From Bacteroidia bacterium (GTDB lineage Bacteria; Bacteroidota; Bacteroidia; Bacteroidales; GCA-2748055): DNA of 7,594 bases. Location: contig SPBY01000126.1 in assembly GCA_004525825.1 (NCBI GenBank), positions 1 through 7,594 on the forward strand, read 5' to 3'. Position numbers and translations under genes: made by a program. The notes below the pieces were generated by a model. That model searched no databases and was not told the origin of the DNA. It saw nothing but the letters and a program-made list of their open reading frames with translations. Position 1 is the first letter of the stretch. Each line of letters begins with the position of its first letter. Positions 1 to 6,723 of the stretch are shown piece by piece.

Positions 1-1
1 A

Positions 2-1210
2 GGGGAGTTGATCGATTTGCCTCTTGAGAGGAAAGCTCCAGGTGTAATATTCCGTCAACCTGTCAATGAGCCCTTGCAAACCGGATTGAAAGCCATCGAT
101 GCCATGATCCCCATTGGACGCGGACAGCGGGAGCTGATCATTGGTGACCGTCAGACCGGGAAGACCGCCATTGCCATTGATACCATTATCAACCAGAAGG
201 AGTTTTACGAAAAAGGGGAAACAGTATACTGTATATATGTAGCCATTGGACAAAAAGGTTCTACGGTGGCCAATATTCAGAAGGCCCTGGAGGAGAAAGG
301 AGCCATGGACTACACCGTGATCGTTTCGGCCACCGCCTCGGACCCTGCTGCACTGCAGTTTTATGCACCTTTTGCAGGTTGTACCATCGGTGAGTATTTC
401 AGGGATACAGGCCGTCCGGCACTGATCATTTATGATGACCTGAGCAAGCAGGCAGTTTCTTACCGCGAAGTATCGCTTCTGTTGAGGCGTCCCCCGGGAA
501 GGGAAGCCTATCCCGGGGATGTATTTTACCTCCATTCACGACTGCTGGAGCGGGCTGCAAAGATAATCAAGTCGGATGAGATAGCTAAAAACATGAACGA
601 CCTTCCCGAGCAGCTGAAGACTTTGGTTAAAGGAGGCGGCTCGCTCACAGCCTTGCCCATTATTGAGACCCAGGCGGGCGATGTGTCGGCCTATATTCCT
701 ACCAATGTGATCTCGATTACTGACGGACAGATCTTCCTGGAGTCAAACCTGTTCAATGCCGGGGTAAGGCCCGCCATCAACGTGGGTATTTCTGTGTCTA
801 GGGTAGGGGGTAATGCCCAGATCAAATCCATGAAGAAGATTGCCGGTACCCTTAAACTTGACCAGGCGGTATATCGGGAGCTGGAAGCATTCTCCAAATT
901 TGGATCAGACCTGGATGCTGCCACCAAGGCGGTCCTTGACAAAGGAAGCAAAAACGTGGAGATCCTGAAGCAGGCTCAGTACGCTCCCATGTCGGTGGAG
1001 AAACAAATTGCCATTATTTACTGTGGTACAATGGGCTTGCTGAGTGATATTCCCGTCGAAAAAGTAAAGGAGTTTGAAACCGAGTTCCTTGAATATATGG
1101 AATTGAAACACAAAGATACTTTGGCCTCACTAGCCCAGGGTAAGCTATCTGATGAGATAACCGGGGTTCTGGATGCCACAGCTAAAGAGATTGGGGAGAA
1201 ATATAAGTAA
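2..1210 (+). CDS. atpA: F1 ATP synthase subunit alpha, 5' end missing
   Basis: This is the C-terminal 402 residues of the alpha subunit of F1Fo ATP synthase, part of the membrane-attached catalytic F1 head, where it holds non-catalytic nucleotide sites and completes the catalytic sites on beta. The frame is open from base 2; the TTG at 8 is an internal codon, not the true start. Visible landmarks, in fragment numbering, are the P-loop GDRQTGKT (48-55), a Walker B strand ending LIIYDD, the stretch SYREVSLLLRRPPGREAYPGD, and SVSRVGG, whose Arg267 matches the alpha arginine finger (Arg376 in E. coli). In E. coli the P-loop lies near residue 169, so about 120 N-terminal residues (the beta-barrel domain) lie upstream of the window. 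The stop codon is TAA and atpG starts six bases later, so the two are surely co-transcribed. The protein looks intact and typical. Confidence 0.98.
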   Translation, partial: GELIDLPLERKAPGVIFRQPVNEPLQTGLKAIDAMIPIGRGQRELIIGDRQTGKTAIAIDTIINQKEFYEKGETVYCIYVAIGQKGSTVANIQKALEEKGAMDYTVIVSATASDPAALQFYAPFAGCTIGEYFRDTGRPALIIYDDLSKQAVSYREVSLLLRRPPGREAYPGDVFYLHSRLLERAAKIIKSDEIAKNMNDLPEQLKTLVKGGGSLTALPIIETQAGDVSAYIPTNVISITDGQIFLESNLFNAGVRPAINVGISVSRVGGNAQIKSMKKIAGTLKLDQAVYRELEAFSKFGSDLDAATKAVLDKGSKNVEILKQAQYAPMSVEKQIAIIYCGTMGLLSDIPVEKVKEFETEFLEYMELKHKDTLASLAQGKLSDEITGVLDATAKEIGEKYK

Positions 1211-1216
1211 GTCTGA

Positions 1217-2104
1217 ATGGCCAATCTAAAGGAAATACGGGAGCGCAAGGCCTCAGTGGCCTCTACCATGCAGATCACCATTGCCATGAAGATGGTAAGT
1301 GCTGCCAAGCTTAAGAAAGCTCAGGATGCCATTGTACGGTTCAGACCCTATGCGGAAAAGCTGCAGGAGATTTTGGCCAGTGTGGGTGACAGTTTAAAGG
1401 ATGATGAGGACAATCAGTTTGCCGCTCAGCGTGATAAGGAGAGAATCCTGCTGGTATTAATTACCTCAAACCGTGGATTGTGTGGCGCCTTCAATTCCAA
1501 TGCCATCAAAGCCACCATTCATCGGGCGCTGACGCAGTATGAAAGCCAGATGATGGCGAGGCAGGTTGACTTCATAGCCATTGGGAAAAAAGGAGCTGAT
1601 TTTCTTCGCAAAAAAGGATACAATATAATCTATGACGGCAAAGAACTTTTCGATGAACTCACCTTTGAACGGGTGGCCAGTATCGCCAGCATGATTATGG
1701 GACTGTTTACCGACGGGGAGTATGATCATGTGGATATGATTTACAACCGCTTCAAAAATGCAGGAACCCAGATTTTAACAGAAGAGCAGTTTTTGCCCAT
1801 CGAGGTAGACAATCTGGCCAAGAAATCCGGAACTACCTCCAATGTGGATTATATTTTCGAACCCACCAAGGAATATATTGTGCAGGAGCTGATCCCACGC
1901 TCTTTGAAACTGCAGTTCTACAAGGCCATCCTGGATTCTCATGCCTCCGAACATGGAGCGCGAATGACCGCCATGCATAAGGCCACCGACAATGCCACCG
2001 AGTTGCTCAAGGAACTGAGTCTCCAGTTCAACAAAGCACGCCAGGCTGCCATTACCAACGAAATCCTGGAGATTGTTGGGGGGGCCGAGGCATTAAAAGG
2101 GTAG
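1217..2104 (+). CDS. atpG: F1 ATP synthase subunit gamma
   Basis: This gene encodes the 295-residue gamma subunit, the central rotor shaft of F1 that couples proton flow through Fo to catalysis in the alpha/beta ring. E. coli gamma is 287 residues, so the length is normal. The N-terminal coiled-coil helix is recognisable (KEIRERKASVASTMQIT, then AMKMVSAAKLKKAQ), and so is the C-terminal helix (SEHGARMTAMHKATDNA, then FNKARQAAITNEILEIVGGA). Residue 22 is Ile where most homologues have Lys in the QITKAMKMV motif; this may be harmless variation. The ATG at 1217 is chosen because it gives the usual MANLKEI start six bases after the atpA stop; no Shine-Dalgarno sequence precedes it. It ends the atp cluster: a terminator-like hairpin and then a convergent gene follow, and no atpD or atpC comes after it. 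Confidence 0.98.
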   Translation: MANLKEIRERKASVASTMQITIAMKMVSAAKLKKAQDAIVRFRPYAEKLQEILASVGDSLKDDEDNQFAAQRDKERILLVLITSNRGLCGAFNSNAIKATIHRALTQYESQMMARQVDFIAIGKKGADFLRKKGYNIIYDGKELFDELTFERVASIASMIMGLFTDGEYDHVDMIYNRFKNAGTQILTEEQFLPIEVDNLAKKSGTTSNVDYIFEPTKEYIVQELIPRSLKLQFYKAILDSHASEHGARMTAMHKATDNATELLKELSLQFNKARQAAITNEILEIVGGAEALKG

Positions 2105-2136
2105 CATTCTCATTAGGATAAAATTCCAGATAATAC

Positions 2137-2176
2137 CAGGACGGGGTGACCAACACCGCACCCTGTTATTTTATTT
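2137..2176 (+). terminator. Probable intrinsic terminator after atpG
   Basis: An imperfect hairpin runs from 2137 to 2165. The arm 2137-2148 pairs with 2154-2165 at 9 of 12 positions, including CAGG/CCTG at the base and GGTG/CACC at the tip, around a 5-base loop (2149-2153). The T-rich run TTATTTTATTT (2166-2176) follows on the plus strand. It lies 33 bases after the atpG stop, where the atp transcript should end. On the minus strand the run would precede the hairpin and be A-rich, so this is not a terminator for carB. Confidence 0.55.
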
Positions 2177-2202
2177 CCCTTACTTATTTTAAGAGTGATA
2201 TA

Positions 2203-2286
2203 GCAGCGTAGGGATGTCTGTTGAGGAAGCCTACAATACCTTTCGAAGAAAGGGATTTCAGCTCCGAGACAGACGTTCCGGGCTGC
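2203..2286 (+). other. Long foldable element between atpG and carB
   Basis: This stretch can fold into one elongated structure. The base is GCAGC (2203-2207) with GCTGC (2282-2286). After a small internal loop, 2211-2222 pairs with 2268-2279 without a break, 12 pairs of which three are G-T. Then come two opposed G/A mismatches (2223-2224 with 2266-2267), GGA with TCC (2225-2227 with 2263-2265), a bulged A, GC with GC, and a terminal hairpin CCTTTC-gaa-GAAAGG (2239-2253). The three wobble pairs are G-U only if the plus strand is transcribed; on the minus strand they become A-C mismatches. GTAGG (2208-2212) could instead pair with CCTAC (2230-2234). No T-run follows on either strand, so it does not look like a simple terminator. 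It may be an atp 3' UTR structure, a small RNA, a processing site, or chance. I recognise no known RNA family. Confidence 0.35.
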
Positions 2287-5200
2287 CTAATACTCGTCCC
2301 AACTCTTAATGGAAATATCTTCCATGGTCATCTTACAGATCCCGTAAATAAATGCCGAAGCCAGCCGGGCATTGGTGATCAGCGGAATGTTATAGTCCAC
2401 CGCACCACGCCGGATGCTGTAATCGTTGGAAAGCTCGTGGGAGGTAAGATCTTTGGGGATATTCACCACCAGGTCGATCTTTTTGGCTTTCAGGTAATCC
2501 AGAACATTGGGTTTCAGATCTTCGTCCGGCCAGGCCAGATCCACGGATTCGATCCCGTTTAGATTCAGGAATTCGTGGGTACCATGGGTGGCAAATAGGT
2601 TATATCCTTTATCTATAAGCATTTTGCAGGAATTGACCAGTTCGACTTTCGAACGCATGCCTCCGGTAGAGAGCAGAATATTCTTTTTCGGAATGGAATA
2701 TCCCACCGAAAACATGGCTTTCAGGATGGCTTCATAGTAGTTGTCCCCAATGCATCCCACCTCGCCGGTGGAGGACATATCCACTCCCAGTACGGGATCG
2801 GCTTTTTTCAACCTGGAGAATGAGAATTGTGGTGCTTTGCAGCCAATATAATCCAGGTCGAAGATCGACTTACTGGGTTTTTCAACGGGCACCTTCAACA
2901 TAATTTTCGTGGCCTGGTCGATCAGGTTTGATTTCAGCACTTTCGAAACAAAGGGCATGCTTCGGGAGGCCCTGAGGTTGCACTCGATTACTTTAATGTC
3001 GTTGTCCTTGGCCAGGAATTGCATATTGAAGGGACCGGAGATCTCCAGTGCTTTGGCCAGCTGCCGGGCTATTTTCTTGATCCTTCTTACCGTTTCAAAG
3101 TATATTTTCTGCGGGGGAAATACCATGGTGGCATCGCCCGAATGCACCCCGGCAAACTCCACATGCTCAGAAATGGCATAGGAGAATAGTTCCCCATCGC
3201 GGGCGACGGCATCAATTTCAATTTCTTTGGCTTCCTGTATAAACTCGGAAACCACCACCGGGTACTGCTTGGAGACCTTTGCAGCCAGGGTGAGGAAACC
3301 CTCAAGCTCTTCGGCATTAGACACCACGTTCATGGCCGCACCTGACAATACATAGGAGGGCCTGACCAGCAGGGGAAAACCCACCTCATCCACAAAGGAA
3401 AAGATCTCATCGATGCTGGTCAGCTCTTTCCAACGGGGCTGATCAATTCCCAGACGGTCAAGCAACATGGAGAATTTGTGCCTGTTTTCAGCACCATCGA
3501 TCGATTCGGGAGAGGTTCCCAGAATGTGCACATCTTGCTCGTGAAGCCGCATGGCCAGGTTGTTGGGGATTTGTCCCCCCATGGATACAATGACCCCCTT
3601 GGGCGACTCCAGGTCATGTATATCCATGACACGTTCAAAGGAGAGCTCATCAAAATAAAGCCTGTCGCAAACATCATAATCGGTCGATACGGTTTCAGGA
3701 TTGTAATTGATCATGATCGAGCGGTACCCTTCGTCATTCACCGTTTTCAATGCATTTACGCTGCACCAGTCAAATTCCACACTGGAACCGATCCGGTAGG
3801 CACCCGATCCAAGCACCACCACCGATCGTTGATCATGTATGAACTCGATATCGTGCTCACTCCCGCTGTAGGTAAGATAGAGGTAATTGGTCTGGGCCGG
3901 GTATTCGGCTGCCAGGGTATCGATTTGCTTTACATAGGGAACAATGTTCCGTTTTTTACGGTGCTCGCGAACGGTGAGCAGGTTCTCAGATACATCCCCC
4001 CCCATGACCAGACGGGCTACCTGGAAATCACTGAACCCGGCCTTTTTGGATTGCAGAAGCAATTCATCGTCAAGTTCTGAGAGAGATCCTACACTTTCCA
4101 GTTCCGTCTTCAAATCGAAAATATTCTTCAATTTTACCAGGAACCAATTATCAATCTTGGTGAGATCATGAATCTTGTCGATGGTATATCCCTGTTCAAA
4201 TGCTTTTTCAATGACCATGATCCTCATGTCGGTGGGTTCCGAGAGCTCCTTGTCGATGTCTTCGATCTCCATCTCGTGGTTGCCCACAAATCCATGCATA
4301 CCCTGCCCGATCATGCGGATTCCCTTCTGGATTGCTTCTTCAAAAGTGCGTCCGATGGCCATCACTTCCCCCACCGATTTCATGCTGGAATCGATCAGTT
4401 TGGATACACCCTGGAACTTATTGAGGTCCCAGCGGGGAATTTTACATACAATATAATCCAGTGCCGGTTCGAAGAAGGCAGAGGTGGTTTTGGTAATGGA
4501 GTTCCTTAGCTGGTGAAGCCCGAATCCCAATCCCAGTTTGGCTGCCACAAAGGCCAGCGGGTAGCCGGTGGCCTTGCTGGCAAGGGCCGAAGAGCGGGAG
4601 AGACGTGCATTTACCTCGATCACCCGGTAGTCTTCAGAATCGGGGTCAAGGGCAAACTGTACATTACACTCCCCTATGATCCCGATGTGTCTGATTATGT
4701 CAATGGATAGTTTTCGAAGTTTGTGATACTCGCTGTTGGTCAGGGTTTGTGAGGGTGCCACCACAATGCTTTCCCCGGTATGGATCCCCAGGGGATCGAA
4801 ATTCTCCATGTTACATACAGTGATGCAATTGTCAAAGCGGTCACGCACTACCTCATACTCCACCTCTTTCCATCCTTTGAGTGATTCTTCCACCAGGATC
4901 TGGGGTGAATAGGAAAAAGCCTTTTTGGCCAGTTTATCCACATCGCCTTTGTTGTAACAGAATCCGCTTCCCTGTCCCCCCAGGGTGTAGGCTGCCCGGA
5001 TAATGATAGGAAAACCGAGATCTTCAGCTGCCTTATGGGCATCCTCTTCGGTGGTTACAGCCACACTGCGGGCCGTTTTAACATTAATTTCGTCCAGCTT
5101 GCCTACGAAAAGCTTCCGGTCCTCCGTGTCCATGATGGCCTGGACCGGGGTTCCCAGAACCTCCACCTTGTATTTTTTTAGAATCCCTTCCTTATAGAGC

Positions 5201-5496
5201 GCCACCCCGCAGTTCAGCGCGGTTTGTCCCCCGAAAGCCAGCAATATCCCGTCGGGTTGTTCCTTTTGAATCACCTTCTCAACAAAGTAGGGGGTAACCG
5301 GCAGGAAGTAGATTTTATCGGCCACATCTTCAGAAGTTTGCACAGTAGCAATGTTGGGATTGATCAGCACAGTAAATACTCCCTCTTCGCGCAATGCTTT
5401 CAATGCTTGTGATCCTGAATAATCGAATTCACCGGCTTCACCGATCTTAAGTGCTCCGGATCCCAGGACCACCACTTTTTTGATTGACTCTTTCAT
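2287..5496 (-). CDS. carB: Carbamoyl-phosphate synthase large subunit, CAD/CPS1-like
   Basis: This 1069-residue synthetase makes carbamoyl phosphate from bicarbonate, two ATP and ammonia (normally channelled from the glutaminase CarA), for pyrimidine and arginine synthesis in the cytosol. It has two homologous ATP-grasp halves: the carboxyphosphate half (about 1-400, with EFDYSGSQALKALREEG at 23-39 and IEVNARLSRSSALASKATG at 293-311) and the carbamoyl-phosphate half (about 555-930, with IECNLRASRSMPFVSK at 837-852). An oligomerisation region joins them, and a C-terminal MGS-like allosteric domain covers about 935-1069. Many segments read like animal CAD/CPS1 rather than E. coli CarB. The ATG at 5496 gives the normal start (MKESIKKVVVLGSG). 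The frame stays open upstream to 5697, but those 67 codons overlap argR and match nothing in the family. No Shine-Dalgarno sequence is visible. The gene stands alone: there is no carA here, atpG converges on it and argR diverges from it. Confidence 0.97.
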   Translation of the reverse strand: MKESIKKVVVLGSGALKIGEAGEFDYSGSQALKALREEGVFTVLINPNIATVQTSEDVADKIYFLPVTPYFVEKVIQKEQPDGILLAFGGQTALNCGVALYKEGILKKYKVEVLGTPVQAIMDTEDRKLFVGKLDEINVKTARSVAVTTEEDAHKAAEDLGFPIIIRAAYTLGGQGSGFCYNKGDVDKLAKKAFSYSPQILVEESLKGWKEVEYEVVRDRFDNCITVCNMENFDPLGIHTGESIVVAPSQTLTNSEYHKLRKLSIDIIRHIGIIGECNVQFALDPDSEDYRVIEVNARLSRSSALASKATGYPLAFVAAKLGLGFGLHQLRNSITKTTSAFFEPALDYIVCKIPRWDLNKFQGVSKLIDSSMKSVGEVMAIGRTFEEAIQKGIRMIGQGMHGFVGNHEMEIEDIDKELSEPTDMRIMVIEKAFEQGYTIDKIHDLTKIDNWFLVKLKNIFDLKTELESVGSLSELDDELLLQSKKAGFSDFQVARLVMGGDVSENLLTVREHRKKRNIVPYVKQIDTLAAEYPAQTNYLYLTYSGSEHDIEFIHDQRSVVVLGSGAYRIGSSVEFDWCSVNALKTVNDEGYRSIMINYNPETVSTDYDVCDRLYFDELSFERVMDIHDLESPKGVIVSMGGQIPNNLAMRLHEQDVHILGTSPESIDGAENRHKFSMLLDRLGIDQPRWKELTSIDEIFSFVDEVGFPLLVRPSYVLSGAAMNVVSNAEELEGFLTLAAKVSKQYPVVVSEFIQEAKEIEIDAVARDGELFSYAISEHVEFAGVHSGDATMVFPPQKIYFETVRRIKKIARQLAKALEISGPFNMQFLAKDNDIKVIECNLRASRSMPFVSKVLKSNLIDQATKIMLKVPVEKPSKSIFDLDYIGCKAPQFSFSRLKKADPVLGVDMSSTGEVGCIGDNYYEAILKAMFSVGYSIPKKNILLSTGGMRSKVELVNSCKMLIDKGYNLFATHGTHEFLNLNGIESVDLAWPDEDLKPNVLDYLKAKKIDLVVNIPKDLTSHELSNDYSIRRGAVDYNIPLITNARLASAFIYGICKMTMEDISIKSWDEY

Positions 5497-5557
5497 GCGA
5501 AATGGGCTAATTGACTGTTTTTTGCGGGGTGTAAAATTATAAAAAAAAGCCGAAAGG

Positions 5558-5590
5558 TTTGCACTTATATGGATAAAATGTATAAATTTG
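5558..5590 (+). promoter_or_regulatory. Bacteroidota-type promoter of the argR operon
   Basis: TTTG at 5558-5561 fits the -33 element, and TAAATTTG at 5583-5590 fits the -7 consensus TAnnTTTG of Bacteroidota exactly; 21 bases separate them. Transcription would start a few bases downstream, at about 5594-5598, leaving a leader of roughly 20 bases before the argR ATG. The -7 element lies inside the first ARG-box-like palindrome. Element sequences and spacing are seen directly; the function is inferred from the known consensus. Confidence 0.65.
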
Positions 5591-5593
5591 CAT
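5578..5593. promoter_or_regulatory. ARG-box-like operator 1
   Basis: The imperfect palindrome ATGTATAAATTTGCAT matches the core of the E. coli ARG box (TGAATAATTATTCA) at 10 of 14 positions. It overlaps the -7 element of the argR promoter, so bound ArgR would block RNA polymerase. Its left edge is 82 bases from the carB start codon, so it could also act on carB. Its centre (5585.5) is 21 bp from that of operator 2, the spacing of paired ARG boxes in enterobacteria. Confidence 0.6.
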
Positions 5594-5599
5594 TTCAAT

Positions 5600-5613
5600 T
5601 GTATAAATATACA
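5600..5613. promoter_or_regulatory. ARG-box-like operator 2
   Basis: TGTATAAATATACA has perfect 6-bp arms (TGTATA and TATACA) around a central AA, and agrees with the E. coli ARG box core at 11 of 14 positions. It shares the nonamer TGTATAAAT with operator 1, repeated at an exact 21-bp interval. It sits just after the predicted transcription start and ends one base before the argR ATG, a position suited to autorepression by the ArgR hexamer. Confidence 0.65.
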
Positions 5614-5614
5614 G

Positions 5615-6106
5615 ATGAAAAACAGGAACGAACGTTTGATGGAAATCCGCAGGCTCATTGCCAGCATGAATATCTCCAGCCAGGAGGAGTTGCTCAAACT
5701 GTTGGAAAAGCAAGGCTATGAGATGACCCAGGCCACCTTGTCGAGGGATCTGAAATACCTGAAAGTTGCCAAGATGCCAGACGACAATGCAGGCTATGTC
5801 TACATACTCCCTGATAAAGAGCAAGTGGTGGAAGAAACTGAGTTTTCACGACGGGGGCTAAGCGGTTTGATATCGCTCGACTTTGCTCAGGGGATGGCCA
5901 TCCTTAGAACCCTGCCCGGACATGCCAGCAGCATTGCCTATACCATTGATGGGCTTGATGCCTACGAGATAGCTGGAACCATTGCGGGCGACGATACCAT
6001 CCTGCTCATTCCAAGGGATGGAGTGACCCGATCCGACCTGGTGAATCTACTTAAGATACGGATGCCCGGACTGATTCAGGAACCATCGGGCAGTTTAAAG
6101 AATTAA
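5615..6106 (+). CDS. argR: Arginine repressor ArgR
   Basis: ArgR (163 residues; usual length about 150-156) is the arginine-dependent regulator that binds ARG boxes as a hexamer and represses arginine synthesis genes. The N-terminal winged helix-turn-helix spans about 8-55, with the recognition segment TQATLSRDLKYL at 38-49. The C-terminal hexamerisation and arginine-binding domain carries GTIAGDDTI (121-129); its Asp126 and Asp127 correspond to the E. coli Asp pair that contacts the arginine ligand. The ATG at 5615 is preferred to the in-frame TTG at 5588, because the TTG lies inside the -7 promoter element and the extra nine residues are not typical of the family. Two ARG-box-like palindromes directly upstream predict autorepression. 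The next gene follows after 11 bases, so argR heads an operon. The tail after residue 150 is slightly longer than usual. Confidence 0.95.
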   Translation: MKNRNERLMEIRRLIASMNISSQEELLKLLEKQGYEMTQATLSRDLKYLKVAKMPDDNAGYVYILPDKEQVVEETEFSRRGLSGLISLDFAQGMAILRTLPGHASSIAYTIDGLDAYEIAGTIAGDDTILLIPRDGVTRSDLVNLLKIRMPGLIQEPSGSLKN

Positions 6107-6117
6107 CACAATTGAAA

Positions 6118-6717
6118 ATGGAACGCAATATAGAGATCAGCATAGCTTCTGGATTACACCTGAGTTATGTGCCGGAAATCGAAAAGGCCTTGTATGAGGC
6201 CTCTCTTCTGAAAGGGACAGGCATCGCGGTCAGAAGCACCGAATATCTTACCGGAAAGATTGGGGAAGGGAAAGCTGTGATTGCCCTGAGCAGTGAAGGC
6301 ATTTGGGCTGGCTTTTGTTACATCGAATCATGGGGCCACAACAGGTTTGTGGCCAACAGTGGTTTGATAGTCTCTTCTGCTTTCAGGGGAGTGGGACTGG
6401 CCAGGGAAATAAAGAAACGTGCTCTTGAGCTTTCGGCCACACTTTTCCCCGGGGCCAGACTCTTTGGTCTGACCACCAGCCTTGCAGTTATGAAGATCAA
6501 CAGCGGACTGGGGTACAAACCGGTTACCTTCTCTGAGCTCGCCGACGACGATGACTTCTGGAAAGGTTGTATGACTTGTCCCTACTACGACATCCTGGTG
6601 AGAACCAAACGCGACGATTGTCTTTGTACGGCCATGATTATGGATCCGGCAGAGGATAAAAAAGTAAATGGAAAGGCGCAGCCGGACCGCATAAAAATAA
6701 AGATTAATCATATCTAG
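6118..6717 (+). CDS. GNAT acyltransferase, candidate N-acylglutamate synthase
   Basis: This is a 199-residue GNAT-fold acyl-CoA N-acyltransferase. The acyl-CoA pyrophosphate loop is RGVGLA (90-95), preceded by strand NSGLIVSSAF and followed by helix REIKKRALEL. AGFCYIESWG (64-73) and LFGLTTSLAVMKINSGLGY (115-133) form the rest of the core. A C-terminal segment has two cysteine pairs, CMTC (151-154) and CLC (168-170), that could bind a metal. The ATG at 6118 is chosen over the in-frame TTG two codons earlier. It lies 11 bases after argR and 6 before argG, so it belongs to the arginine operon. No classical ArgA or ArgJ is present in the window, so it is a candidate for the first pathway step, acylating glutamate with acetyl- or succinyl-CoA. 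I recall that genetic work in Bacteroides proposed such a role for a similarly placed GNAT. Fold: near certain; substrate: inferred. The lysine-rich tail after 180 looks disordered. Confidence 0.9.
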   Translation: MERNIEISIASGLHLSYVPEIEKALYEASLLKGTGIAVRSTEYLTGKIGEGKAVIALSSEGIWAGFCYIESWGHNRFVANSGLIVSSAFRGVGLAREIKKRALELSATLFPGARLFGLTTSLAVMKINSGLGYKPVTFSELADDDDFWKGCMTCPYYDILVRTKRDDCLCTAMIMDPAEDKKVNGKAQPDRIKIKINHI

Positions 6718-6723
6718 GCAAAC

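Noticed and set aside
2221..2562. 113-codon plus-strand open frame starting in the intergenic gap
   Set aside because: Most of it is antisense to the conserved carB 3' end, it starts with TTG inside the foldable element, and it has no recognisable domain.
3478..4080. 200-codon plus-strand open frame inside carB
   Set aside because: It lies wholly opposite a strongly conserved carB region, resembles no family I know, and is explained by carB codon bias.
5540..5560. T-run on the minus strand in the carB leader as an attenuator
   Set aside because: The run of eight T (opposite the A-run at 5541-5548) is preceded only by a CC-GAAA-GG hairpin with two pairs, too weak to terminate, and there is no leader peptide.
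5558..5571. A third ARG box one 21-bp step upstream of operator 1
   Set aside because: Only about half the positions match operator 2 and the arms do not pair; the -33 element explains the sequence better.
5588..5614. TTG start for argR nine codons upstream
   Set aside because: The TTG is part of the predicted -7 element, so it would lie before the transcription start; the ATG at 5615 gives a normal ArgR N-terminus.
5497..5697. 67-codon in-frame N-terminal extension of carB
   Set aside because: It overlaps argR and its promoter on the other strand, has a low-complexity Phe/Ile/Lys-rich sequence, and CarB proteins normally begin just before the VLGSG strand.
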